From: Prosthecobacter sp.
Lineage (GTDB): Bacteria > Verrucomicrobiota > Verrucomicrobiia > Verrucomicrobiales > Verrucomicrobiaceae
Assembly: GCF_014879935.1 (NCBI RefSeq)
Contig: NZ_JACSRD010000181.1
Span: forward strand, 1-35,062
Length of the DNA: 35,062 nt
Reading direction: 5' to 3'
The notes under the pieces were generated by a model, which saw only the letters and a program-made list of their open reading frames with translations, did no database searches and was not told the DNA's origin. Each line of letters opens with the position of its first letter. Position 1 is the stretch's first letter. The translations under genes and the position numbers were made by a program. Positions 17,731 through 27,248 of this stretch are shown here, piece after piece.

Positions 17731-18069
17731 TCATGGCACCTCGCAGGCGGTGGTGTTGTGGCCGTCCGCCGCCAATGCCAGGCTCTCCCGCACCCGTGTC
17801 AGGCACTCCTCCGCGCTGGCCGGCATCGGCAGCGTCAGCGGCTGTCCATGGACACGCAGATGGCGCAGATCTCCTTCACGGCGGACATGGGTGACTTCGA
17901 TGCCGTGTTCGGCAAAGAAACGGGCGACTTCCTGGTTGCTGGCGTAGCGGCTCATGGGGCGAATCAAAACCCGGATCATTGCCACATCTTGCGCCTGCGC
18001 CAGTCCGGCTGCTGCTGCTGCGTGCATCTCCGCTGCCGTCTCCGGCGGAAAGGCGCTCCGTGTCGGCAT
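17731..18069 (-). CDS. Small protein of unknown function
   Basis: A 112-residue soluble protein that I do not recognise. The N-terminal third is Ala-rich (AAEMHAAAAAGLAQAQD), followed by a short alpha/beta pattern (VAMIRVLIRPMSRYASNQEV, ARFFAEHGIEVTHVRREGDL) and a helical end (AEECLTRVRESLALA). A Val/Ile strand and helix with HVRREGDLRHLRV could form a small ferredoxin-like fold, but this is a guess. It starts 7 bases after the stop of the exported protein gene upstream and is followed by lgt, so it is probably part of the same transcript. Confidence 0.6.
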   Translation of the reverse strand: MPTRSAFPPETAAEMHAAAAAGLAQAQDVAMIRVLIRPMSRYASNQEVARFFAEHGIEVTHVRREGDLRHLRVHGQPLTLPMPASAEECLTRVRESLALAADGHNTTACEVP

Positions 18070-18076
18070 CCCCCGT

Positions 18077-18799
18077 TCAAGGCACGAGGAAAATCACCTT
18101 CGTCAGCGGATCGCGGGCCTTGGAACCGGGCGTCAGGCCGGTCACATCCACGATGTTCTCAGGAATCCGCTCCAAACCCGGCGGATAGACGAGTCCGGGC
18201 CTGCCAGGAACCGGACTCGCAAAGAGCGGCACGGCCGCCCGTGCCACCGGCTCTTCCGGAGTGGGCGGATCAGCAGGAGCCGGATGCTTGGAAGCCGGAA
18301 CCGCCAGATCCAGCGCCGCCGTCACCTGCGCAGTCGTGTCGTTTGCCTGTTCCGGGACGGTGGCAGACGCGGAGGGCCTCAGCAGTGGTTGGACGACCAC
18401 CGGCTTGTTGTCGTGACTGCGGATGACCAGCATCGGAGCCTCGGGATACGGCCGGCTGACCATCTGGCCCTCCAACGGCATCCCAGCGTCCAAACCCGCC
18501 TCAGTCCCCTCCGACGGCACATGCACGACCCGCGATGGCTGCAGGAAGGCGCGCGTTGTCGTGCCGCGTGCACGCGAGACCTCAGACGACTCACGTTGAC
18601 CCCGAACCTCGCTCCGGCCCCCGAACAAAAGGTTGAAGAAGCCCCGCTTCTTCGGGCTGGCCGTCGTCTTTGCCGTCACGCCCTTCTGCATCCCTGGGCT
18701 GCGATCCGCCGCGACGGCGGAACTCGGCTGAAGAAGGATGGCGAATCCGGCCATCAGCGCGATCAATGAGAAAAGGGAAGGGGTTTGCAGTGAGTTCAC
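18077..18799 (-). CDS. Exported Pro/Ala-rich protein of unknown function
   Basis: A 240-residue protein that I do not recognise. I chose the GTG at 18799 because GGAGGT lies six bases before it and because it puts a clean signal peptide at the N-terminus (VNSLQTPSLFSLIALMAGFA, then ILLQPSSAVAA). An ATG at 18892 is open but would bury this peptide behind 31 polar residues. The mature part begins basic (KKRGFFNLLFGGRSEVRGQR), is then low-complexity with Pro, Ala and Thr, and ends in LERIPENIVDVTGLTPGSKA and a hydrophobic tail VIFLVP. It could be a periplasmic or outer-membrane-associated protein. Confidence 0.65.
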   Translation of the reverse strand: MNSLQTPSLFSLIALMAGFAILLQPSSAVAADRSPGMQKGVTAKTTASPKKRGFFNLLFGGRSEVRGQRESSEVSRARGTTTRAFLQPSRVVHVPSEGTEAGLDAGMPLEGQMVSRPYPEAPMLVIRSHDNKPVVVQPLLRPSASATVPEQANDTTAQVTAALDLAVPASKHPAPADPPTPEEPVARAAVPLFASPVPGRPGLVYPPGLERIPENIVDVTGLTPGSKARDPLTKVIFLVP

Positions 18800-18805
18800 A
18801 GATCG

Positions 18806-18811
18806 ACCTCC
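18806..18811 (-). promoter_or_regulatory. Shine-Dalgarno site deciding the GTG start at 18799
   Basis: GGAGGT on the - strand, six bases before the GTG. It is one of the few strong ribosome-binding sites in this window, most genes here having none. Confidence 0.7.
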
Positions 18812-18994
18812 AGGCGTTGGTTTGGCCTGTAATCGCGCGTCCATCGCCCCCTGGCCGCTCAGGGACCGCCTGACCCCGGCATCCGGCAACACGAAGGGCG
18901 CTTACCGGGACCTTCACTCCGAATCTCAAATCCCTTCGCGGCCCGGAAGTCCCCACACTCGGTATGGCACCGATTCTCCGCGAAGGCCCGGATC

Positions 18995-20005
18995 TCAGGC
19001 CATGGCGGTCACTTTCTGGGAAACGAGGTGCTGGGCCTGCTCGACCCAGCGTTCGCGCTGGATTCGGTCTTTGAAGGCGAGGCGGGCGGAGAATTCGCGG
19101 ATCTGGTCTTCGTTCCAGGTGGCGATCTGCTCGTAGGTGTAGATGCCGAACTCATGGAGGCGCTCCTGGAAGGTGTCTCCGACGCCTTTGATGGCGGTGA
19201 GGTCATCTGTTTTGTCCGGCTTGGTCTTGTAGATGAGGCCGAGCCGGGGATCGAGCTCAGGAATGATGACGACGGCAGGCAGCGGGGCGACTGGGAGCTC
19301 GGCGGCGGGCGTGGCAGGCGCATCCTGGGGAGCGGTGATGCTGTCTGGAACAGCCGGCCCCTCCTTTTTCTCCAAAGCAGGCGCCGAGGCGACGATGGCG
19401 GCCAGCGGTGAGGCATGACGCGCGGGTGCGGGGGGCGGCGGAGGCGTTTCTGCCAGTGTGGGCAGCTTGACGCTGGCGGTGATGCGTTTGACGGGCTCGG
19501 GAGCTTTGACGGGGTCCTCAATGTCTGCCGGCTGAGGGCTGAGGGCGGAAATCCGGGGCTTGATGGAAGCGGTTTTGACCTTGATGGCCCCGGTCTGCGC
19601 CTGGGTGCGGCGGGCGGTGGAGGGCGGACGTGCGGCCTCGGCGAGCGGCAGGCGGTTGTCCTTCACCGGAGCAGCGTTGTCCGATGCAGGGCCTGCGGTG
19701 GCTGGAGGAGTGTCGCCGCCGCCATTGCGTGGCATGTGAATGGTCTCGGTGGCGATGGCGACGGAAGGACCGGACTTCAGGGTGTGCTCGCCCAGTTTGC
19801 GCTTCAAATCAGCGACCTCCTGCTTCAGGGCGCCGGTCTCGCCGCGCAGTTCGCGGGTCTGGCGCTTGTAGCGGCCCCAGGTGGCGTAACCGAAGAGCAG
19901 GCCGACGATGAAGAAGATGACCCCCAGCACGGTGACGAAGGCAACGCTGTGCATGAGCATGTAGAACAGCGGCTCGGCGGAAAGGGATTCAAAGTCGAAT
20001 TTCAT
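18995..20005 (-). CDS. Membrane-anchored coiled-coil protein with C-terminal helix-hairpin-helix domain
   Basis: A 336-residue protein with one N-terminal membrane helix (VAFVTVLGVIFFIVGLLFGY) and a coiled coil (RQTRELRGETGALKQEVADL). A long Pro/Ala-rich linker (residues ~75-245) comes next. The C-terminal domain of about 60 residues has the pattern DDLTAIKGVGDTFQERLHEF then GIYTYEQIATWNEDQIREFS. This matches the helix-hairpin-helix domain found at the ends of ribosomal protein L21-like and predicted 'flap endonuclease-like' proteins (COG3743). In such proteins it may bind DNA or protein; no nuclease residues are evident. It starts 5 bases after the BON/OmpA-like gene, so the two are surely co-transcribed. 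The function is unknown. Confidence 0.78.
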   Translation of the reverse strand: MKFDFESLSAEPLFYMLMHSVAFVTVLGVIFFIVGLLFGYATWGRYKRQTRELRGETGALKQEVADLKRKLGEHTLKSGPSVAIATETIHMPRNGGGDTPPATAGPASDNAAPVKDNRLPLAEAARPPSTARRTQAQTGAIKVKTASIKPRISALSPQPADIEDPVKAPEPVKRITASVKLPTLAETPPPPPAPARHASPLAAIVASAPALEKKEGPAVPDSITAPQDAPATPAAELPVAPLPAVVIIPELDPRLGLIYKTKPDKTDDLTAIKGVGDTFQERLHEFGIYTYEQIATWNEDQIREFSARLAFKDRIQRERWVEQAQHLVSQKVTAMA

Positions 20006-20010
20006 GAAGG

Positions 20011-21282
20011 CTATCGAATGAGAAGCTCGACGGTGCGGGGCATGGCAGGCGCTCCGGCGGAACTGGCTGGCACGGGATCAAAGACCACGACATCGAAGTT
20101 CGCGGGCACGCCCTGGTCAATGAGGAAGGACATGACCGCCTGCGCCCGTGCCCTGCCGATTTCTTTCTCGACGCCATCCGGCCCGGCGGGATCAGGGTGG
20201 GCGCCGACGATGATGCCCAGCGCGGGTCCGGCCGACAGGAGAACGGGGGCGAGGGCGGTGAGCTTTGTCTGCTCCTCCGCCGGGATCTGTGACGAACCCG
20301 TCTCAAAGTGTATGGCGGCATCGCGCAGAGATCCACGCACCGCTTCCAGCGTGGCTGGCGGGATGGCGGAGCGTGGCTGATAGCCCGGGAAATGATAGGT
20401 GGAGGGCAGAAAGGTGAGCCGGGCATCGACTTTGGCCGAGCCGGTGACGGGCCGCAGCAGCGCGAGCCACTGACTCTCCATCTGCCGCGTGGCGAGGCCT
20501 GAGAGGTGTGGGATGCCGTCCCCGCTGATGTCAAACGAGCGAGGCGGCGGTGCCTGGAAGAAGCTGCTGACAAAAGCCGCCAGCGACTCCGGCCTGGCAA
20601 ACGAGGCGGAGAGCACGTGTGGACTGGCTTTGAGCGCGGAGGGATCGACGACGCGTGCGCCGGCGACCTCCGCCAGGGCGGACACGAGTTCATGCTTCAA
20701 CGCCGTGGCAGGGAGAAGACCGGAGAGCAGGATGGCGTCGTCCTTGGCAGAGATGTGCAGCTCCGCAGGGACGCGCAGCATGTCGAGCACCGGCTTGAGC
20801 AGGGGGCTGCTGGCGGTGAGCGGCGGCTTTGTTCCTTCCGCCCAGCGCACTTCAGGAGCGGTGTGGAGGGCCTGGGTGTTCAGCGTGAGATCGGGACGCA
20901 ACTCGGCCAGAAGCTGGCGCACATTTTCGATCTCGTCCCCCTCCGGCAGCCAGCCGGTGAGATGCAGCGTGTTGCTGTCCAGACGGGCGTTCAACCCTGC
21001 CAGCACATGCAGGCGGTCAGCCCCTGGTTGCAGGCGCAATGGGACGAGGCTGCGAATGGCCTGCAACGCCTTCTTTCGCGAGTCAGGATCGGGTGCCTCG
21101 CCAGTGACAGCGATGTCGAAGAAGCGAATGTCCACCACGGGATCACGCACACCGGCATCCTTCAGGCGTTTCACGGCTTCCTGGCTCAGTGCTGGGAGGT
21201 TGTCGCGACAGAAGAGCCACGCATGCACCGCAGCGGCCACCGGCAGCAGGATGAGCATGAAAAAGACGAGGCTGAGACGCAT
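20011..21282 (-). CDS. Envelope protein with BON-like repeats and C-terminal OmpA-like domain
   Basis: A 423-residue protein with an N-terminal signal anchor (LVFFMLILLPVAAAVHAWLF). Several BON-like modules follow, e.g. LHVLAGLNARLDSNTLHLTG and LHISAKDDAILLSGLLPATA. At the C-terminus is an OmpA-like peptidoglycan-binding domain: IHFETGSSQIPAEEQTKLTA, then GIIVGAHPDPAGPDG and GRARAQAVMSFLIDQGVP. The general architecture recalls mycobacterial ArfA/OmpATb (BON plus OmpA) and alphaproteobacterial BON-OmpA proteins. The HTDPxG-type motif is altered (AHPDPAGPDG), so peptidoglycan binding is probable but not certain. It is divergent from the PfkB-family kinase gene (133 bases between starts) and is followed at 5 bases by the membrane helix-hairpin-helix gene. 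Confidence 0.8.
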   Translation of the reverse strand: MRLSLVFFMLILLPVAAAVHAWLFCRDNLPALSQEAVKRLKDAGVRDPVVDIRFFDIAVTGEAPDPDSRKKALQAIRSLVPLRLQPGADRLHVLAGLNARLDSNTLHLTGWLPEGDEIENVRQLLAELRPDLTLNTQALHTAPEVRWAEGTKPPLTASSPLLKPVLDMLRVPAELHISAKDDAILLSGLLPATALKHELVSALAEVAGARVVDPSALKASPHVLSASFARPESLAAFVSSFFQAPPPRSFDISGDGIPHLSGLATRQMESQWLALLRPVTGSAKVDARLTFLPSTYHFPGYQPRSAIPPATLEAVRGSLRDAAIHFETGSSQIPAEEQTKLTALAPVLLSAGPALGIIVGAHPDPAGPDGVEKEIGRARAQAVMSFLIDQGVPANFDVVVFDPVPASSAGAPAMPRTVELLIR

Positions 21283-21415
21283 GGACGGAATCCGAGGCAG
21301 GCATTTGACACATCAGGGGCGGAACCGATACTCCGCGTCCCTCAGCGCCAGCGTACCGTGATGGTTCGCAGCCTGCGAGGCAAGAATTAACTGCGTCAAC
21401 CCACCTCCCACACTC

Positions 21416-22330
21416 ATGTCTGTCGTCATCGCCGGAACCGTCGCCCTGGATAATGTCAAAACACCGCAAGATTCGCAGGAAAACCTGCTGGGCGGCTCGG
21501 CCAGCTACGCAGCGCTGGCGGCGAGCATCTTCTGCCAGCCGATCCACCTGGTGGGCGTGATCGGACACGATTTCCCGAAGGCGCATCTCGACATGCTTGC
21601 CTCCCGCGGCATCACGCTGGACGGCCTGGAGCACAGCACCGGCGAGTCCTTCACCTGGACCGGCGAGTATCACGAGGACATGAACAACCGCACCACGCAC
21701 AAGGTGGGCATCAACGTGCTGGAACAGTGGCAGCCGAAACTGCCTGAGCCCGCCAGGGCTGCCAAGGTGGCCGTGGCCGCGAACATGAGCCCGGACAACC
21801 AGATGCAAATGCTGGACCAGGTGCAGGCCGACTTTGTCACCGCAGACACGATGGATTTGTGGATCAACATCGCGAACGAGCGCCTGCATGAGGTGCTGAA
21901 GCGCATCGACCTGCTCGTGATCAATGACGGCGAGGCCAAGGAGTTCGCCGGAACCACGAATCTCGTCGATGCCGGACGCCGCCTGCAGGCCAAGGGACCG
22001 CGATTTGTCATCGTGAAACGCGGCGAGCACGGCAGCTTTCTCTTCGGCCCCGGAGTGCAGGATTTCTTCGCCTGCTCCGCCTACCCGCTGCACAGCGTGT
22101 TTGATCCGACTGGCGCTGGCGACAGCTTCCTGGGCGGCCTTTCCGGCTGGCTGGCCGCGAATGGCAAGACGAAGCCGACCTTTGACGACCTCAAAACCGC
22201 CGTCGTCCACGGCAGCGTGACCGCCAGCTTCACGTGTGAAGCCTTCAGCACGCACAAGCTGCAAACCGTCACCAAGGCCGACATCGCCTCCCGCATTGCC
22301 GAACTGCGCGGCTTCACCAGCTTCGCCTGA
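21416..22330 (+). CDS. PfkB-family carbohydrate/nucleoside kinase
   Basis: An ATP-dependent ribokinase-fold sugar or nucleoside kinase of 304 residues. The N-terminal PfkB signature region is GGSASYAALAASIFCQPIHL and the C-terminal signature is FDPTGAGDSFLGGLSGWLA, with catalytic Asp236. The ATP-binding blocks LLVINDGEAKEFAGTTNL and FVIVKRGEHGSFLF are in order. The exact substrate (for example ribose, adenosine or fructose) cannot be decided. The start ATG at 21416 gives MSVVIAGTVALDNVKTPQ. The gene lies 106 bases before menB on the same strand, with a hairpin between. Confidence 0.92.
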   Translation: MSVVIAGTVALDNVKTPQDSQENLLGGSASYAALAASIFCQPIHLVGVIGHDFPKAHLDMLASRGITLDGLEHSTGESFTWTGEYHEDMNNRTTHKVGINVLEQWQPKLPEPARAAKVAVAANMSPDNQMQMLDQVQADFVTADTMDLWINIANERLHEVLKRIDLLVINDGEAKEFAGTTNLVDAGRRLQAKGPRFVIVKRGEHGSFLFGPGVQDFFACSAYPLHSVFDPTGAGDSFLGGLSGWLAANGKTKPTFDDLKTAVVHGSVTASFTCEAFSTHKLQTVTKADIASRIAELRGFTSFA

Positions 22331-22361
22331 GGCTGCATTGAACAATCAGACGTATCGCAGA

Positions 22362-22408
22362 GGTCAAGGTGCCACCCTGTCGCACCGACAGGGCTGTTCA
22401 CTTTGACC
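22362..22408. other. Nested hairpin between the kinase gene and menB
   Basis: Outer arms GGTCAAGGTG (22362-22371) and CACTTTGACC (22399-22408) pair with one G-T wobble. Inside, CCCTGTC (22375-22381) pairs with GACAGGG (22387-22393) around a five-base loop. No T-run follows. It may be a transcription or RNA-processing signal, or a small dispersed palindrome; it ends 28 bases before the menB start. Confidence 0.6.
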
Positions 22409-22436
22409 AACTCCCACTCCTTCCGCCCATTCCGCC

Positions 22437-23249
22437 ATGTGGACCCCCATCAAGACCTTCACCGACATCAAGCTGGAGAAAACCAGCGACGGCATCGCCA
22501 AGATCACGATCAACCGCCCCAAGGTGCGCAACGCCTTCCGGCCGCTGACGGTGAAGGAGATGCTGGAGGCCTTCGACATCGTGCATGAGGACCGCGAGGT
22601 GGGCGTGATCATCCTCTGCGGCGAGGGTCCGCTGGCTTTCTGCTCCGGCGGCGATCAGAAGGTGCGTGGCGATGCGGGCTACATCGGCGATGACGGGGTT
22701 CCGCGTCTGAACATTCTCGACGTGCAGCGGAAGATCCGCACGATCCCGAAACCGGTGGTGGCGATGGTGGCCGGCTACGCCATCGGCGGCGGCCATGTGC
22801 TGCATGTGGTTTGTGATCTGACGATCGCGGCGGAAAATGCGCGGTTCGGACAGACCGGGCCGAAGGTGGGCAGTTTCGACGGCGGACTGGGTTCCAGCTA
22901 CCTCGCCCGTATTGTCGGCCAGAAGAAGGCCCGCGAGATCTGGTATCTGTGCCGGCAGTATGACGCGAAGCAGGCACTCGAAATGGGCCTGGTGAACACC
23001 GTGGTTCCGCTGGAAAAGCTGGAGGAGGAGACGCTGAAATGGTGCCGGGAGATGCTCCAGCACTCGCCGCTGGCCCTGCGTTGCCTCAAAGCGTCGTTGA
23101 ATGCGGATTGTGACGGCCAGATGGGGCTGCTCGACCTCGCCGGAAACGCCACGCTGCTGTATTACATGAGCGAGGAGGCCAAGGAGGGCAAAAACGCTTA
23201 CGTGGAGAAGCGGAAGCCTGATTTTTCGAAGTTTCCGCGGGTGCCGTGA
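22437..23249 (+). CDS. menB: 1,4-dihydroxy-2-naphthoyl-CoA synthase
   Basis: Crotonase-fold enzyme of menaquinone synthesis that closes the naphthoate ring from o-succinylbenzoyl-CoA. The 270-residue length matches the family. The oxyanion-hole blocks [15 protein letters not shown] and [20 protein letters not shown] are present, and the run [20 protein letters not shown] is typical of MenB and distinguishes it from general enoyl-CoA hydratases. The C-terminal [14 protein letters not shown] is also typical. The start at 22437 gives [16 protein letters not shown]. No other men genes are in the window, so it is not in a full men operon here. Confidence 0.96.
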   Translation: MWTPIKTFTDIKLEKTSDGIAKITINRPKVRNAFRPLTVKEMLEAFDIVHEDREVGVIILCGEGPLAFCSGGDQKVRGDAGYIGDDGVPRLNILDVQRKIRTIPKPVVAMVAGYAIGGGHVLHVVCDLTIAAENARFGQTGPKVGSFDGGLGSSYLARIVGQKKAREIWYLCRQYDAKQALEMGLVNTVVPLEKLEEETLKWCREMLQHSPLALRCLKASLNADCDGQMGLLDLAGNATLLYYMSEEAKEGKNAYVEKRKPDFSKFPRVP

Positions 23250-23349
23250 CCCGCGTGACGGCTTGAAAGTCAAGAACGCCTTTGTGGTTGCCACTGGCGG
23301 GGGAGTTTGTAGTATCGGCGCGTCAACTTTGACACACTCTCCCCCAAAC

Positions 23350-23904
23350 ATGGCCAAACGCACCACCTCCAAGCCGGTCCCTCCCGCCCCCGCAGCTTCC
23401 TCCTGCGCCTACGATTTGAAGCAAATTCGCGAGATCGTGGAACTGATGGCGGCGAACGACCTGACGTATTTCCACAGCGAGCAAAAAGGCGCGAAGCTCG
23501 AACTTCGTCGAGGTTCCGACCTCAACACCATCAAGGACTTCATCAAGAACATGCCGGTGCCTGCCGCCGCCCCCGTGGCCATGGCCGCGCCTGCCCCCAT
23601 GTTCGCCGCAGCACCAGCCAGCGCCCCGGCACCGGCCGCTGCCGCCGCCCCGGCCAACGAGCCGATCGGTCCAACGATCAATTCCCCCATGGTCGGCACC
23701 TTCTATCGTGCCGCCGCCCCCGGGGAGAAGGCTTTTGCGAACGTGGGCGACATCGTCGATGAGAACAGCAACGTCTGCATCATTGAGGCGATGAAGGTCA
23801 TGAACGAGATCAAGGCCGAGACTCGCGGCACCATCACCCGCGTCCTGGTGGAAGACGGCAAGCCGGTGCAATACGGCCAGCCGCTGTTCGAACTCAAAGC
23901 CTAG
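23350..23904 (+). CDS. accB: Biotin carboxyl carrier protein of acetyl-CoA carboxylase
   Basis: Carries the biotin that is carboxylated by AccC and passed to acetyl-CoA in fatty acid synthesis. The 184-residue protein has an N-terminal domain (YDLKQIREIVELMAANDLTY) with FHSEQKGAKLELRRG. A Pro/Ala linker (PVPAAAPVAMAAPAPMF) follows, then the biotinyl domain INSPMVGTFYRAAAPGEKAF. The modified lysine is Lys149 in EAMKVMNEIKAE. I start at the ATG at 23350 (MAKRTTSKPVPPAPA). The frame is open further upstream but has no good reason to start there. It is followed by accC after 116 bases. Confidence 0.95.
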   Translation: MAKRTTSKPVPPAPAASSCAYDLKQIREIVELMAANDLTYFHSEQKGAKLELRRGSDLNTIKDFIKNMPVPAAAPVAMAAPAPMFAAAPASAPAPAAAAAPANEPIGPTINSPMVGTFYRAAAPGEKAFANVGDIVDENSNVCIIEAMKVMNEIKAETRGTITRVLVEDGKPVQYGQPLFELKA

Positions 23905-24020
23905 AGCATGGACCGAAGGGCCGGGAATCCAGCAGTCTCCTGAACCCCGCCCGTCGCCCGCACTTCACCCATCGTCTCGCCAAGACACCCCCGCTCTACG
24001 CCCTCAGCCCTCCGCCTTAA

Positions 24021-25382
<1,362 letters not shown>

Positions 25383-25411
25383 GGTGCCCTGCGGACCAAC
25401 GAACTGATTCA

Positions 25412-25446
25412 GAAATGCGGATGGCGACATCCGCATTTCGCTTTTA
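25412..25446 (+). terminator. Rho-independent terminator after accC
   Basis: GAAATGCGGATG (25412-25423) pairs perfectly with CATCCGCATTTC (25428-25439) around GCGA, followed by GCTTTTA. The T-run is short. It sits between two convergent genes and its 3' edge touches the lepB stop codon. Confidence 0.8.
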
Positions 25447-26658
25447 CCGGATGAAGCCCCAGTTCCGCCCCAGCGGGAAATAGCAGAACAGGGCAGGGCC
25501 GACGAGATTGCGCTCGGGCACGGCTCCCCAGTAGCGGCTGTCGGAACTGTTGTAGCTGTTGTCTCCCATGGCCCAGTATTCGCGGCTGTTCTCCCGGGTG
25601 CTGAGCTCCCTTGCGTAACCGGCAGCCAGCATGCCGATGCTTCCATAGCCCTTGTAGTCGCCCTTCATCGAGGCGACGCGTTGCATCCCGGCCTCCTCGG
25701 CCGGCTTTCCATTCACCCACAATTCCGGTGAGTGGACTTCCACACGATCTCCAGGCACGCCAACAAGGCGCTTGATGTAATGCTGCGATCCCTGCTCCGC
25801 CGGGATGTTCATGTAGGGGCTGCGGATGTTCTTGGTCGTGAAGACAAAGACCTCGCCTCTCTCCGGCCTGCGAAAATGGTAGGAGAACTTGTTCACCAGC
25901 ACATGATCCCCTGTGTCAAGCGTCCCGCGGGCAAGAAGCTGGCCTTCAGTGATTTGCTTGCCACCCAGGTCGAACAGGGAACGAAGTTTCTGCGCATCCG
26001 GCGTGATCTGGCTGCCATCCGGTCTGACCTGGGCTCCGACGTAGTCGATGAAGCCCAGGTTGAAGTGCTCGTCGGCGGCCAGTTGTCGCAGCGGAGCCCA
26101 GATCCACTGGGTCTCTCCATCTTCAAAATGCATGCGGCAGTGCGTGAAGAAGCCGAAGAAGCTATGCTCGGTCAACGGCTCCGACTGGCGCAGACGACCC
26201 GTGTGATTGGCCACCACATTGAAATAGCTGCGACCGGTGACCCAATCTTTGACCTGGGCGAAAATGTTCGGCGTCGGGTCCTGCTCGGTGTGATTGGCCA
26301 CCAGGCCGTACAACGTCGGCTGCATCGATCCGGTGGGGATTTTGAACGGCTGGGCGATGTAACTGCGGATGCCCAGGGCGATGACGATGGCCACGAAGAA
26401 AACCTCCACATTGTCAGCGATCTCGGAAGGGGCTGCCTCTGGCAGCGCCCGTTCGCAGGCCTTGTTGATCTCCTCGTTCAGTTTCGTGATCTCCGCCCGG
26501 TCCCGTGCCCGCATGGCCTGCTCCAGCCGGGAACGCAGGCCGCCGATCTCCTCGAGTTTGGCCGCCGGCAGGATGTCGCGCTTGTAGTTGATGAAGCGCG
26601 TCACTCCTTTGTGCAGGAGCTTGGCGTGCTTGAGATAGCGGGGGGTAAGGAAGAGCAT
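25444..26658 (-). CDS. lepB: Signal peptidase I with a ~130-residue insertion
   Basis: Membrane serine protease (S26) that removes signal peptides from exported proteins. The 404-residue protein has an N-terminal basic and coiled region, a membrane helix (VEVFFVAIVIALGIRSYIAQ), the catalytic Ser111 in PTGSMQPT, and the box GDHVLVNKFSYHFRRPERGE. Catalytic Lys296 is in QHYIKRLVGVPGD, and box E is YWAMGDNSYNSSDSRYWG. In E. coli and most relatives the GD box follows the SMxPT motif almost directly; here about 130 residues (117-248) lie between them, including FIDYVGAQVRPDGSQITPDA. This is an in-frame lineage-type insertion rather than damage, as both catalytic boxes are intact. The start at 26658 is the first ATG. 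The other export gene in the window is lgt. Confidence 0.93.
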   Translation of the reverse strand: MLFLTPRYLKHAKLLHKGVTRFINYKRDILPAAKLEEIGGLRSRLEQAMRARDRAEITKLNEEINKACERALPEAAPSEIADNVEVFFVAIVIALGIRSYIAQPFKIPTGSMQPTLYGLVANHTEQDPTPNIFAQVKDWVTGRSYFNVVANHTGRLRQSEPLTEHSFFGFFTHCRMHFEDGETQWIWAPLRQLAADEHFNLGFIDYVGAQVRPDGSQITPDAQKLRSLFDLGGKQITEGQLLARGTLDTGDHVLVNKFSYHFRRPERGEVFVFTTKNIRSPYMNIPAEQGSQHYIKRLVGVPGDRVEVHSPELWVNGKPAEEAGMQRVASMKGDYKGYGSIGMLAAGYARELSTRENSREYWAMGDNSYNSSDSRYWGAVPERNLVGPALFCYFPLGRNWGFIR

Positions 26659-26700
26659 AAGGGGCGGACGCGGCTGACACTAGGGCGCAACACCCGATGC

Positions 26701-26835
26701 TCAAGCACTCATCCAATGCCTTTTGCCTTTCGCACCCGCGGACGGTTCTTCCTGACCGTGAGGTTTCGCGTGAGCAGGAGCCGCGCATTCTTGCTGAAGC
26801 AGCAGGCGCACGATCTCCGGTGTGTTGATCAGCAT
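26701..26835 (-). CDS. Possible small protein, unknown, low confidence
   Basis: A 44-residue frame from the ATG at 26835 (MLINTPEIVRLLLQQECAAP) to the stop at 26701, preceded by AGGAG 12 bases upstream. The same frame is open back to the stop of the upstream remnant at 26863. It shows no family I can name. It lies between lepB (starting at 26658) and the remnant and could be noise; the rest of this 204-base gap shows nothing further. Confidence 0.2.
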   Translation of the reverse strand: MLINTPEIVRLLLQQECAAPAHAKPHGQEEPSAGAKGKRHWMSA

Positions 26836-26862
26836 GACGATTCCCAACTCCTGCACGAGGCC

Positions 26863-27234
26863 TCACGGCGGAGCCGTCACCTTCAGATGCACAAAGCGCC
26901 TCCCCTGGCTGCCCACAGGCACCAGCGCCTTCACCTGCTGCACCGTGCCGTTTTCGGAGAGGATTTGTTCGGTCACACCGCTGCTGCTCCAGCTTGTGCC
27001 CGGCAGCGTGTCGCTCCACTCCACCGTGAAGACGGCCCCGGCATTCAGCGCGGCGACACTCCGGGTGTAGGTGAACTCAAAGACTGCACCGTTGCGCGTG
27101 GTCGTAACGGGCAGCGTGCTCGCGATTGTCGGATTCATACCCAGGGCCCACTCGATCAGGTTGGCGAGGCCATCGTTGTCGAAGTCGAAGCCATCTGCTG
27201 CGTTGCTGTGGGGGCGTGAGCGCGAAGATGGCAA
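26863..27234 (-). pseudogene. C-terminal remnant of a large exported surface protein
   Basis: A frame with no ATG start (the first usable codon is a TTG) that begins 15 bases after the stop of the giant gene and is shifted from its frame. It encodes a tail module: DGFDFDNDGLANLIEWALGM, NGAVFEFTYTRSVAALNAGA, VFTVEWSDTL and GRRFVHLKVTAPP. The same kind of module, NGISNLLEYALGGDP with later FMRLVVSN, lies inside the giant protein before its LamG domain. This looks like the end of a related or ancestral gene, left behind after the giant gene's C-terminus was exchanged or after a deletion. It has no signal peptide and no clear translation start. Confidence 0.65.
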
Positions 27235-27248
27235 CCGTTGGAACGTCG

